The position numbers and the translations under genes are program-made. A DNA stretch of 64,000 nucleotides, taken from Actinobacteria bacterium OV320 (GTDB lineage: Bacteria; Actinomycetota; Actinomycetes; Streptomycetales; Streptomycetaceae). How positions within the stretch are numbered: the first letter of the stretch is position 1; each line of letters opens with the position of its first letter. Positions 23,716-31,344 of the stretch are shown here, one piece after another. The DNA is taken from positions 186,001 through 250,000 of the forward strand of contig LJCX01000030.1 in assembly GCA_001298545.1 (NCBI GenBank). The letters are read 5' to 3'. Below the pieces are notes generated by a model. The model was not told the origin of the DNA and did not search any database. It saw only the letters and a list, made by a program, of their open reading frames with translations.

Positions 23716-26454
23716 ATGAACGCCGCTCCCACCTGTCTGCGCGCCGACGAGCTGGAACAGCCGCTGGGCCTCGGCAACCGCCGCCCCCGGCTGTCCTGGT
23801 GGCTGCCGCCCGGCTCGCGCGAGCAGTTCGCGTACCGCATCGGCACGAGCACGGGCTGGGACTCCGGCCGTGTCGACTCCGCCGACAGCACGCACGTGCC
23901 GTACGGGGGGCCGCCGCCCGGCTCCGGGGAGCGGATCACCTGGCGGGTCAAGGTCTGGACCGACCTCGGCGAGAGCGCGTGGTCGCGGGAGGCCTGGTTC
24001 GAGACCGGCCTGCTGGATCCCGCCGACTGGCAGGCCCGGTGGATCGAGCCCGTCGTACCCGGCGAAACCGACGTGCCGGGTGAACCCGTGTCCGACGGCC
24101 CCGGCATGTCCGGCGGGCCCGGCGTCCCGCCCGCCGGGCACCGGCCCGCCCCTCTGCTGCGCACCGCGTTCACCGCGGGCCCACCGGTCCGCCGGGCCCG
24201 GCTCTACGCCACCGCGCAGGGTCTCTACGAGGTCTTCCTCAACGGGGAGCGGGTCGGGGACGCCGAGCTGACACCGGGGTTCACGCAGTACGACGTACAC
24301 CTCCAGGTGCAGGTGTACGACGTGACGGCGCTGCTGCGGGAGGGCGAGAACGCGCTGGGGGCGGTGCTCTCCGACGGCTGGTTCCGCGGCCAGGTCGGGG
24401 TCACCCGGGCCCACGACCAGTGGGGCGAGCGGGTCTCCTTCCTGGCGCAGCTGCACCTCGAACACACCGACGGCACCACCTCCGTCGTGTGCACCGACCG
24501 GCACTGGCGCTGGGCTCCGGGGCCGGTCGTGGCCGCCGACCTGATCGCGGGGCAGTTCACCGACCTGCGCCGCACCCCCGTCGGCTGGGACCTGCCGGGG
24601 TACGACGACTCGGCGTGGACGCCGGTGGAGGTCGCCGACCACGGACATGCCGGGCTGGTCGCCTCACCCGCCCCGCCCGTGCGGCGCGTCGAGGAACTCG
24701 TCCCGGTCTCGGTGACCCGCCCGCGTCCCGACCGGCAGGTCTTCGACCTCGGCCAGAACATCAACGGCTGGGTGCGGCTGACCGACCTCGGTCCGGTGGG
24801 CACCCGCCTCACCCTCACGCACGGCGAGTCCCTGGGCCCCGACGGCGATGTGACGACGGATCACCTCCGCGTGGACATGCCGTTCCTGCCCGAGCCGCTG
24901 CCGGCCGGCCAGGTCGACCGGGTCGTCTCGGCCGGCCGGCCCGGCGAGGCCTTCGAACCGCGGCACACCACGCACGGCTTCCGCTACGTCCGCGTCGAGG
25001 GTCATCCCGGCGAGCTGACCGCCGACGACCTGCGCGGTGTGGTCGTCCACTCCGACCTGCGGCGGACCGGCTGGTTCGACTGCGACGACGAGCGGATCGA
25101 CCGGCTGCACGAGGCCGCCCGGTGGGGTCTGCGCGGCAACGTCTGCGACATCCCCACGGACTGCCCCACCCGCGAACGCGCCGGCTGGACGGGTGACTGG
25201 CAGCTGTTCGTGCCGACCGCCGCCTTCCTCTACGACGTGTCGGGCTTCTCGGCGAAGTGGCTGCGCGACGTCGCCGCCGACCAGTGGCCGGACGGCACCG
25301 TCGCCAACATCTCGCCGGCCTGCCGCACCGAGGGGCCCAAGGGGCCGGTGGCGCATCTCAACGGCTCGGCCGGCTGGGGCGACGCGGTGGTCATCGTGCC
25401 CTGGCAGCTGTACCTGGCCTACGGCGACCCGGGGATCCTGGAGGAGTTGTGGCCGGCCATGACCGCCTGGCTCGGCCGGGTCGAACGGGCCGCCCGTGAG
25501 GAGCGGCACCCTGACCGGATCCGGCGCTCCCCCCGCCCGGCACCGCACGAGCGGTATCTGTGGGACACCGGTTTCCACTGGGGCGAGTGGCTCGTGCCCG
25601 GTGAAAAGGTCGGTGACCTGGCGGCGTACGCGGCCCTGGACAAGGCGGACGTCGCCACCGCCTACTACGCCCACTCCACCCGGCTGGCGGCGCGCATCGC
25701 CCGTGTCCTGGGCCGCGACGAGGACGCCGACCGCTACCGGGAGCTGAGCGAGCGGGTGCGTGCCGCCTGGCGGACGGAGTTCATCGCGGCCGACGGCTCG
25801 CTGCGCCCGGACACCCAGGCCCACCATGTGCGGGCGCTCGCCTTCGACCTGGTCCCGGCCGGACTGCGGGCCCGGACCGCCGCACGGCTGGTGGACCTCG
25901 TCCGCGCCGCGGACACCCATCTCGGCACCGGCTTCCTCGCCACCCCGGACCTGTTGCCCGTGCTCGCCGACTCCGGACACCTGGACGTCGCCTACGAGCT
26001 GCTGCTCCAGGACACCGCCCCGTCCTGGCTCCACATGATCGACCGGGGCGCGACGACCGTCTGGGAGCACTGGGACGGCGTCGGCGCGGACGGCGCCGCG
26101 CACGACTCGCTCAACCACTACTCGAAGGGCGCGGTCGTCTCCTTCCTGCACCGCTGCACGGCCGGGATCAGGCCCGACGAGGACGCTCCGGGCTACCGCC
26201 GCTTCACCGTGGCACCCCGCCCCGGCGGGGGCCTGGCCCGGGCCCGGGCCGAACACCACTCGCCGTACGGGCCGATCCGCTCGTCCTGGCACATCGAGGA
26301 CGGCCGCTTCCACCTCCGCGTCACCGTGCCGCCCGGCACCACCGCGCACGTCGTCCTGCCCGACGGCGCCCGGCACCACGCCGGGGCCGGCCTCCACACC
26401 TACGGCTGCGCGGCACCGGACGCCGCCCTGACGCCCACGGGAGCGACCCCATGA
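23716..26454 (+). CDS. Alpha-L-rhamnosidase (GH78)
   Basis: 912 residues from ATG 23716. Domain order is typical of GH78: an N-terminal fibronectin-like region (RADELEQPLGLGNRRPRLSW), Bac_rhamnosid_N (ARLYATAQGLYEVFLNGERV), the concanavalin-like domain with DRQVFDLGQNINGWVRL, the (alpha/alpha)6 catalytic domain with CDIPTDCPTRERAGWTGDWQ (catalytic acids) and WDTGFHWGEWLVPG, and a C-terminal beta domain (YSPYG-like HSPYGPIRSSW). No signal peptide is present, so it acts in the cytoplasm on imported glycosides. It removes terminal rhamnose, as from rutin, quercitrin or naringin. The stop overlaps the next gene by 4 bp. Confidence 0.94.
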   Translation: MNAAPTCLRADELEQPLGLGNRRPRLSWWLPPGSREQFAYRIGTSTGWDSGRVDSADSTHVPYGGPPPGSGERITWRVKVWTDLGESAWSREAWFETGLLDPADWQARWIEPVVPGETDVPGEPVSDGPGMSGGPGVPPAGHRPAPLLRTAFTAGPPVRRARLYATAQGLYEVFLNGERVGDAELTPGFTQYDVHLQVQVYDVTALLREGENALGAVLSDGWFRGQVGVTRAHDQWGERVSFLAQLHLEHTDGTTSVVCTDRHWRWAPGPVVAADLIAGQFTDLRRTPVGWDLPGYDDSAWTPVEVADHGHAGLVASPAPPVRRVEELVPVSVTRPRPDRQVFDLGQNINGWVRLTDLGPVGTRLTLTHGESLGPDGDVTTDHLRVDMPFLPEPLPAGQVDRVVSAGRPGEAFEPRHTTHGFRYVRVEGHPGELTADDLRGVVVHSDLRRTGWFDCDDERIDRLHEAARWGLRGNVCDIPTDCPTRERAGWTGDWQLFVPTAAFLYDVSGFSAKWLRDVAADQWPDGTVANISPACRTEGPKGPVAHLNGSAGWGDAVVIVPWQLYLAYGDPGILEELWPAMTAWLGRVERAAREERHPDRIRRSPRPAPHERYLWDTGFHWGEWLVPGEKVGDLAAYAALDKADVATAYYAHSTRLAARIARVLGRDEDADRYRELSERVRAAWRTEFIAADGSLRPDTQAHHVRALAFDLVPAGLRARTAARLVDLVRAADTHLGTGFLATPDLLPVLADSGHLDVAYELLLQDTAPSWLHMIDRGATTVWEHWDGVGADGAAHDSLNHYSKGAVVSFLHRCTAGIRPDEDAPGYRRFTVAPRPGGGLARARAEHHSPYGPIRSSWHIEDGRFHLRVTVPPGTTAHVVLPDGARHHAGAGLHTYGCAAPDAALTPTGATP

Positions 26455-27404
26455 CCGACACCACCGGAACGGCTCCACACGCCCCCGCGGGAGGGGCCGT
26501 GCCCCCCGGTTCCGCCCACGACCCCGAGCAGGACGTCCTGTTGCGACAGGTCCTGTCCACCGTCCGGGGGGACGACGAGCGGCTGCGGGAGCTGATCGGC
26601 GGCCTCGTGACCCATCTGCACGCCTTCGTGCGGGAGACCCGGCCTTCCGAGGACGAGTGGCTGCGCGCGGTGGACTTCCTGGTCCGCACGGGCCGGGCCT
26701 GCACCGAACGCCGCAACGAGTTCATCCTGCTCTCCGACATGCTCGGCCTCACCTCGGCCGTGGACGAGGTCAACCACACGGGCCCGGCCACCATGACGCC
26801 CAGCTCGGTCGAGGGCCCCTTCCACTCGCCGGCGCCGCCCCGCCCGATGGGCGCCTGGATCGCCGAGGGCCCCGAACTCCGGCGCGGGGAGCGGGCCGTG
26901 GTGCACGGCCGGATCACTGACTGCGACGGCAGGCCGCTGGCCGGGGCGGTGCTGGACGTCTGGCAGGCCGACGACACGGGTCTGTACGACAGCCAGGACG
27001 CCGAGCAGCCCGACGGCAACCTGCGCGCTCTGTTCACGACCGGGCCCGACGGCGCCTACTGGTTCCGTACGGTCAAGCCCGCCAGCTACCCGGTGCCGAC
27101 CGACGGCCCGGTGGGCGAGCTGCTGCGGGCACTCGGTCGTCACCCGATGCGCCCCGCCCATGTCCACCTGCGGGTGGAGGCCGCCGGGCACCGGTCGCTC
27201 ACCACCCATGTGTTCGCCGCCGACGACCCCTACCTCGGTTCCGACGCGGCGTTCGCCGTCAAGGACGCGCTCATCGCGCCCTTCGCACCGGGCGACGAGG
27301 ACACGGCGCGTCGGTTCGGCATGGACGGACCGTTCCTGGCGGCCGAGTTCGACATCCGTCTGGCCGCGGTGACCGCACAGGAAACAGGAGGCACGCGCGC
27401 ATGA
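26451..27404 (+). CDS. Intradiol ring-cleavage dioxygenase, hydroxyquinol 1,2-dioxygenase type
   Basis: 317 residues. The N-terminal helical dioxygenase domain (SEDEWLRAVDFLVRTGRACT) is followed by the catalytic beta-sandwich: GPFHSPAPP, LDVWQADDTGLYD (first Tyr iron ligand), FRTVKPASYPVPTDGPVGEL (second Tyr), and RHPMRPAHVHLRV (two His). The FRTVKP...PTDGPVGELL...ALGRHPMRPAH run is characteristic of hydroxyquinol 1,2-dioxygenases rather than catechol enzymes. It would cleave hydroxyquinol or a more hydroxylated ring between adjacent hydroxyls. Translationally coupled on both sides. Confidence 0.9.
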   Translation: MTDTTGTAPHAPAGGAVPPGSAHDPEQDVLLRQVLSTVRGDDERLRELIGGLVTHLHAFVRETRPSEDEWLRAVDFLVRTGRACTERRNEFILLSDMLGLTSAVDEVNHTGPATMTPSSVEGPFHSPAPPRPMGAWIAEGPELRRGERAVVHGRITDCDGRPLAGAVLDVWQADDTGLYDSQDAEQPDGNLRALFTTGPDGAYWFRTVKPASYPVPTDGPVGELLRALGRHPMRPAHVHLRVEAAGHRSLTTHVFAADDPYLGSDAAFAVKDALIAPFAPGDEDTARRFGMDGPFLAAEFDIRLAAVTAQETGGTRA

Positions 27405-28258
27405 AGCTCGTCGGCATGGTGGGTCCGGGCCGGGAATCCGGCCGCAGGCGGATCGTGATCGGCGTCGTCGTGGACGATCGGGTGACCCCGCTCACGGACG
27501 TGGACGACTTCTACGCGGACCTCGCGCACTGGCAGGAGCGGGCCCGCGCGGTCCGCCACGGCACGGTCCCGCTGGCGGAGGTGACCCTCGCCCCGCCGGT
27601 ACCGGCGTCGGCGCGGGTGCTGTGCGTGGGTCTCAACTACCGGGCGCACGCGGCCGAGGGCGGCTTCCGGGCACCGGAGCATCCCACCCTGTTCGGCCGC
27701 TGGACGGCCTCCCTGTCGGTGGACGGCGTGCCGGTCCCGGTGCCCGCGAACGAACCGGGCCTGGACTGGGAGGGCGAGGTCGCGGCGGTCGTCGGTGCCC
27801 GGCTGTGCGACGCCGGGGAGCGGGAGGCCGAGGCCGCCGTGCTCGGTTACGCCGTCTTCAACGACCTCACCGCCCGTACCGCGCAGAAGCTCACCGCCCA
27901 GTGGACGCTGGGCAAGAACGCCGATCGCAGCGGCCCGATCGGGACGGTCGTCACCGCCGACGAGGCGGGCAGCCTCGCCGACGGGCTGCGCCTGGTCACC
28001 CGCGTCAACGGGGAGGTCATGCAGGACGGGAACACCCGCGACATGATCTTCGGGGTGCCCGAGCTGCTGTCGCGGATCAGCGCCACCCTGACCCTGCATC
28101 CCGGCGACGTGATCGCCACCGGCACCCCGGAGGGCGTCGGTTACGTCCGTACGCCGCCCCGTCTGCTGCGCTCCGGTGACGTCGTCGAGGTGGAGGTCGA
28201 CCGGCTCGGGACGCTGCGTACGCCCGTCACCGACGCGTCCGCGAGGTCCGGCGCGTGA
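27401..28258 (+). CDS. Fumarylacetoacetate hydrolase-family protein
   Basis: 285 residues from ATG 27401, overlapping its neighbours by 4 bp. FAH-fold motifs: VLCVGLNYRAHAAE, the metal Glu pair in LDWEGEVAAVVG, the Asp in VFNDLTARTAQ, the glycine-rich LGKNADRSGPIG, and DVIATGTPEGVGY near the C-terminus. Members hydrolyse or decarboxylate acylpyruvates, the ring-fission products of aromatic degradation. In this operon it would act after the intradiol dioxygenase. The exact substrate is not determined by sequence. Confidence 0.9.
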   Translation: MKLVGMVGPGRESGRRRIVIGVVVDDRVTPLTDVDDFYADLAHWQERARAVRHGTVPLAEVTLAPPVPASARVLCVGLNYRAHAAEGGFRAPEHPTLFGRWTASLSVDGVPVPVPANEPGLDWEGEVAAVVGARLCDAGEREAEAAVLGYAVFNDLTARTAQKLTAQWTLGKNADRSGPIGTVVTADEAGSLADGLRLVTRVNGEVMQDGNTRDMIFGVPELLSRISATLTLHPGDVIATGTPEGVGYVRTPPRLLRSGDVVEVEVDRLGTLRTPVTDASARSGA

Positions 28259-29910
28259 CGGGGACGACCGCGCAGGTACTGATCGCGGGCGGCGGGCCGT
28301 CAGGTCTCGCCGCGGCGGTCGAACTCGGCCGCCGCGGCATCCGGACCGTGCTCGTCGAACCGCGCACCACCGTCGACGACGACCGGCCGCGGGCCAAGAC
28401 CACCAGCATCCGCACGATGGAGCACTTCCGCCGCTGGGGCCTGGCCGACCGCTTGCGCGCGGCCGCTCCGCTGCCGGTGGCCTGGTCCCAGGACGTCATC
28501 TTCTGCACCGGCCTCCTCGGCGCCGAACTGACCCGGTTCCGCAATGTGTTCGGCCTGTACGACGGACGCGACGAGCGCTGGGCGGAGCCGGGCCAGCAGG
28601 TTCCGCAGCCGGTCGTCGAACGGCTCCTGCGCAGCGCGGTGGCCGCGCTGCCCTCGGTCACCTGTCTGACCGGCCACCGGGTCACCGGCGTCGAGCAGGA
28701 CGAACACGCCGTGCACGCCACGGTCACCGCCGCCGACGGCTCCGTCCGCGTGCTCACGGCCGACTATCTGCTGGGCTGTGACGGCGGCGGCGGAGTCAGC
28801 CGGCGGGCCGTCGGAGCGGTCTACGCCGGCTCGTCCGGTGAACGGCCCAACCTCAGCATCGTCTTCCGGGCACCGGGCCTGGGCGAGGCGGTCGGCCTGG
28901 ACCGGGCGGTGCAGTACTGGGTGGTGAGCCCCGAGGCCTCCGGTCTCATGGGCCGTCTCGACCTGGACGACCGGTGGTGGGCCATCGTCCAGCGGACCGA
29001 CCCCGACCACCCGGTGTCACCCGAGACGCTGGTGCGCGCTCTCGTCGGCGCCGGGCACCCCGGGCCCGTGGAGGTGCTCGGCACCGACCCCTGGACCGCC
29101 CGCATGCTCCTGGTCGACCGCTACCGGCGCGGCCGTGTCTTCCTGGTGGGCGACGCCGCCCATCTGAACCCCCCGTGGGGCGGGCACGGCTTCAACACGT
29201 GTGTCGGCGACGCGGTGGACATCGGCTGGAAGCTCGCCGCGGTCCTCCAGGGCTGGGGCGGCGCGGAGCTGCTGGACAGCTACCAGAGCGAACGGCGCCC
29301 GGTGGCTCAGCAGATCATCGCCGGCAGTGCCGCCCAGGACAGGCTGCTCGCCCCGTCCTTCGCCGACCCCTCGCTCCTCGGGGACACGCCCGAGGCAGGT
29401 CGCCGCCGTGCGCGGACCGCGGCCGCCCTCCAGGCCAAGGCGGGCGAGTTCCACAGCGAGGGCCTCGTCCTCGGCCAGCACTACGCCTCGTCCCCCGTCG
29501 TCGTCGACGACGGCTCCGCGATCCCGCCCCTGGTGCCGCGCAGCTATCACGGCCTGTCCTTCCCGGGCGCCCGGCTGCCGCACGGCTGGCTCCCCGACGG
29601 CCGTTCGCTGTACGACCTGCTCGGCGAGGGTCTGACGCTGCTCGTCCTTGCCGGTGACAGGGAGCCCGACCGCGCCGCCTTCGCCGAGGAGGCCGCGGCC
29701 CGGGGCGTCCCCCTCACCATCGTCGACCTGACCGGCCTGGTCCCGCGCGAACGCTACGGCGCCCCGATGCTGCTGATCCGGCCCGACCAGCACATCGCGT
29801 GGCGGGGCGCGGACGGCGCACGGGCCGGCGAGGTGCTCGATGTCGTCCGTGGCGCCGTGCGGTCAAAGTCCGTGCACGGCAACACAGTCGACGCCACGCA
29901 CGAGAGTTGA
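28255..29910 (+). CDS. Group A FAD-dependent aromatic hydroxylase (PheA/MhpA-like)
   Basis: 551 residues; GTG at 28255 overlaps the FAH stop by 4 bp. Three flavoprotein hydroxylase motifs are seen: GGGPSGLAAAVELGRRG (dinucleotide fold), LLGCDGGGGVSRR (DG motif) and VFLVGDAAHLNPPWGGHGFN (GD motif), plus a C-terminal thioredoxin-like domain (~residues 400-530). The family adds a hydroxyl ortho or para to a phenolic hydroxyl, sometimes with decarboxylation. In context it could convert 2,4,6-trihydroxybenzoate or phloroglucinol to a substrate for the intradiol dioxygenase. Last gene of the operon. Confidence 0.9.
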   Translation: MTGTTAQVLIAGGGPSGLAAAVELGRRGIRTVLVEPRTTVDDDRPRAKTTSIRTMEHFRRWGLADRLRAAAPLPVAWSQDVIFCTGLLGAELTRFRNVFGLYDGRDERWAEPGQQVPQPVVERLLRSAVAALPSVTCLTGHRVTGVEQDEHAVHATVTAADGSVRVLTADYLLGCDGGGGVSRRAVGAVYAGSSGERPNLSIVFRAPGLGEAVGLDRAVQYWVVSPEASGLMGRLDLDDRWWAIVQRTDPDHPVSPETLVRALVGAGHPGPVEVLGTDPWTARMLLVDRYRRGRVFLVGDAAHLNPPWGGHGFNTCVGDAVDIGWKLAAVLQGWGGAELLDSYQSERRPVAQQIIAGSAAQDRLLAPSFADPSLLGDTPEAGRRRARTAAALQAKAGEFHSEGLVLGQHYASSPVVVDDGSAIPPLVPRSYHGLSFPGARLPHGWLPDGRSLYDLLGEGLTLLVLAGDREPDRAAFAEEAAARGVPLTIVDLTGLVPRERYGAPMLLIRPDQHIAWRGADGARAGEVLDVVRGAVRSKSVHGNTVDATHES

Positions 29911-29929
29911 CCCCCGCGCCGCCTCCCGG

Positions 29930-31069
29930 TCAGCCGAACGCGCCCGCCCTGCCGAAGGACAGGGGCAGGAAACGCTCGGCCATACGGGCGTAGCCGGCCG
30001 CGTTCGGGTGCAGGCCGTCGGGCAGGTCGGCCACGTCATCGGGACCGAACAGCGTTGTCCCGTCGACGATGCGCAGCCGGTCGTCGCCGTCCCGCCGGCG
30101 CTGCTCGACATGCTCGCTCAGCAGCGCGCGGATACGGGCGAGCGTGAGGGCGCCGAACGCGAGGTCCTCGGAACGGTCGACGGTGTGGACCATCCCGTCG
30201 GGGCCCACCAGCGTGGGGCCGGGCCGCTGTTCGGCGGCCGGGCAGACGATGGGGCTGATGACCAGGACCGGGGTGGACGGGTGCCCGTCGCGGATCGTGT
30301 CGAGGAAGCCGTGGAAGGCCGGGACGAACGCGCGTTCCCGCATGCTGTCGGCGTTGTGGACGTTGATGCCCAGTTCGAGGCTGATCGCGCTCGCGGGCAG
30401 GTCGCGGACGGCACGGGCCATGAAGGGGTCGAGCTGGCACTGCCCGCCGAGGCCGAGGTTGACCAGGGACCGTCCGGCCGAGCGGGCCACGGCGGCCGGC
30501 CAGGTGGCGGTCGGGCGGTCCGCGTCCGAGCACTGGCTGATGGAGCTGCCGTAGTGCACCCACAGGGGGCCGCTCGCCGGTGCCGGACGCACCGACGCCC
30601 CGTCCGGGACACGGACGTCGATCAGCGTGACGGCCGGGGTGACGGGCAGCCAGATCTCCACGCGGCGTTCGCCGGCCCGCGGGCCGACGCGGAAGCGCAC
30701 GGTCGCGGGCTCGGCCGGTCCGGCCTCCAGCGAGCCGGTGGCGGGGTCGAAGAAGACCGGGCTCTGTTCCGTCGCCACCACCGGCTCGCGCAGTTCGCCG
30801 TCGACCACCAGGTCGAAGACGCTGCCGCCGGACGGCATGCCCAGGGGAAGGACCACGGTCAGCCGGGCGTGGAGCTCGACCTCGGTGGCGTCCGTGAGCA
30901 TCTCCAACCGCACTCCGGACGGCACGGCGCTGCTGAAGTCGAACGCCCGGTCGGCCAGCCGCGCCCGCCCCGCGTCCGGGGAACGGTGCAGGGTGACTCC
31001 GGTCGTGTCGGTGGTCTTCCCGAGCGCGCCGACGACACAGTCGAGCGCGCGGTCGAGTACGGAATGCAT
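29930..31069 (-). CDS. SGNH/GDSL hydrolase with N-terminal jelly-roll domain (SsfX3-like)
   Basis: 379 residues from ATG 31069, with GAGAGG upstream. The N-terminal ~165 residues are beta-rich (VELHARLTVVLP, TVRFRVGPRAGERRVEIWLP). The SGNH domain follows with block I VHYGSSISQ (Ser), block II NLGLGG (Gly), block III ELGINVHN (Asn) and block V LPDGLHPNAAG (Asp/His). This two-domain form matches SsfX3-type esterases/acyltransferases and CE2-like carbohydrate esterases. There is no signal peptide. It ends 19 bp after the convergent FAD hydroxylase, so it may deacylate acylated flavonoid glycosides or act on the depside. The link is positional only; its promoter lacks the CCATTCAATGG core. Confidence 0.82.
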   Translation of the reverse strand: MHSVLDRALDCVVGALGKTTDTTGVTLHRSPDAGRARLADRAFDFSSAVPSGVRLEMLTDATEVELHARLTVVLPLGMPSGGSVFDLVVDGELREPVVATEQSPVFFDPATGSLEAGPAEPATVRFRVGPRAGERRVEIWLPVTPAVTLIDVRVPDGASVRPAPASGPLWVHYGSSISQCSDADRPTATWPAAVARSAGRSLVNLGLGGQCQLDPFMARAVRDLPASAISLELGINVHNADSMRERAFVPAFHGFLDTIRDGHPSTPVLVISPIVCPAAEQRPGPTLVGPDGMVHTVDRSEDLAFGALTLARIRALLSEHVEQRRRDGDDRLRIVDGTTLFGPDDVADLPDGLHPNAAGYARMAERFLPLSFGRAGAFG

Positions 31070-31090
31070 GCGAGGACCTCTCGACGGCAC

Positions 31091-31110
31091 AGGTCAGGTC
31101 AGGTCAGGTC
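31091..31110. repeat. Pentanucleotide repeat (AGGTC)4
   Basis: Four perfect AGGTC units lie 22 bp upstream of the SGNH gene start, followed at 31133-31155 by a direct repeat of ATTCGTCGCG. They lie in the 275-bp divergent region between the SGNH and MMPL genes, so they could affect either promoter. Confidence 0.7.
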
Positions 31111-31344
31111 AGTCGTAGTCCTCTGTCCGGCATTCGTCGCGTAATTCGTCGCGTCGGTCCACGAACGGCCCCCGGCGGCCTCCTGCCCGAGCGGTACGCC
31201 GGGGTCCTCCTGGAGGAGGACGGCGGTGCGTCGGCTCATGCAGCGGCACCAGGCGGGAGTGCCCACACGGGCACGATGCCCCGGAGCACCCCCACGAGCC
31301 AGGCTGGTCGTCCACCCGAACCCAGACCTGGAGATCCGTTTCCC

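Noticed and set aside
26451..27404. Protocatechuate 3,4-dioxygenase or plain catechol 1,2-dioxygenase
   Set aside because: The FRTVKP, PTDGPVGEL and GRHPMRPAH segments fit hydroxyquinol-type enzymes, and there is no paired alpha/beta subunit gene.
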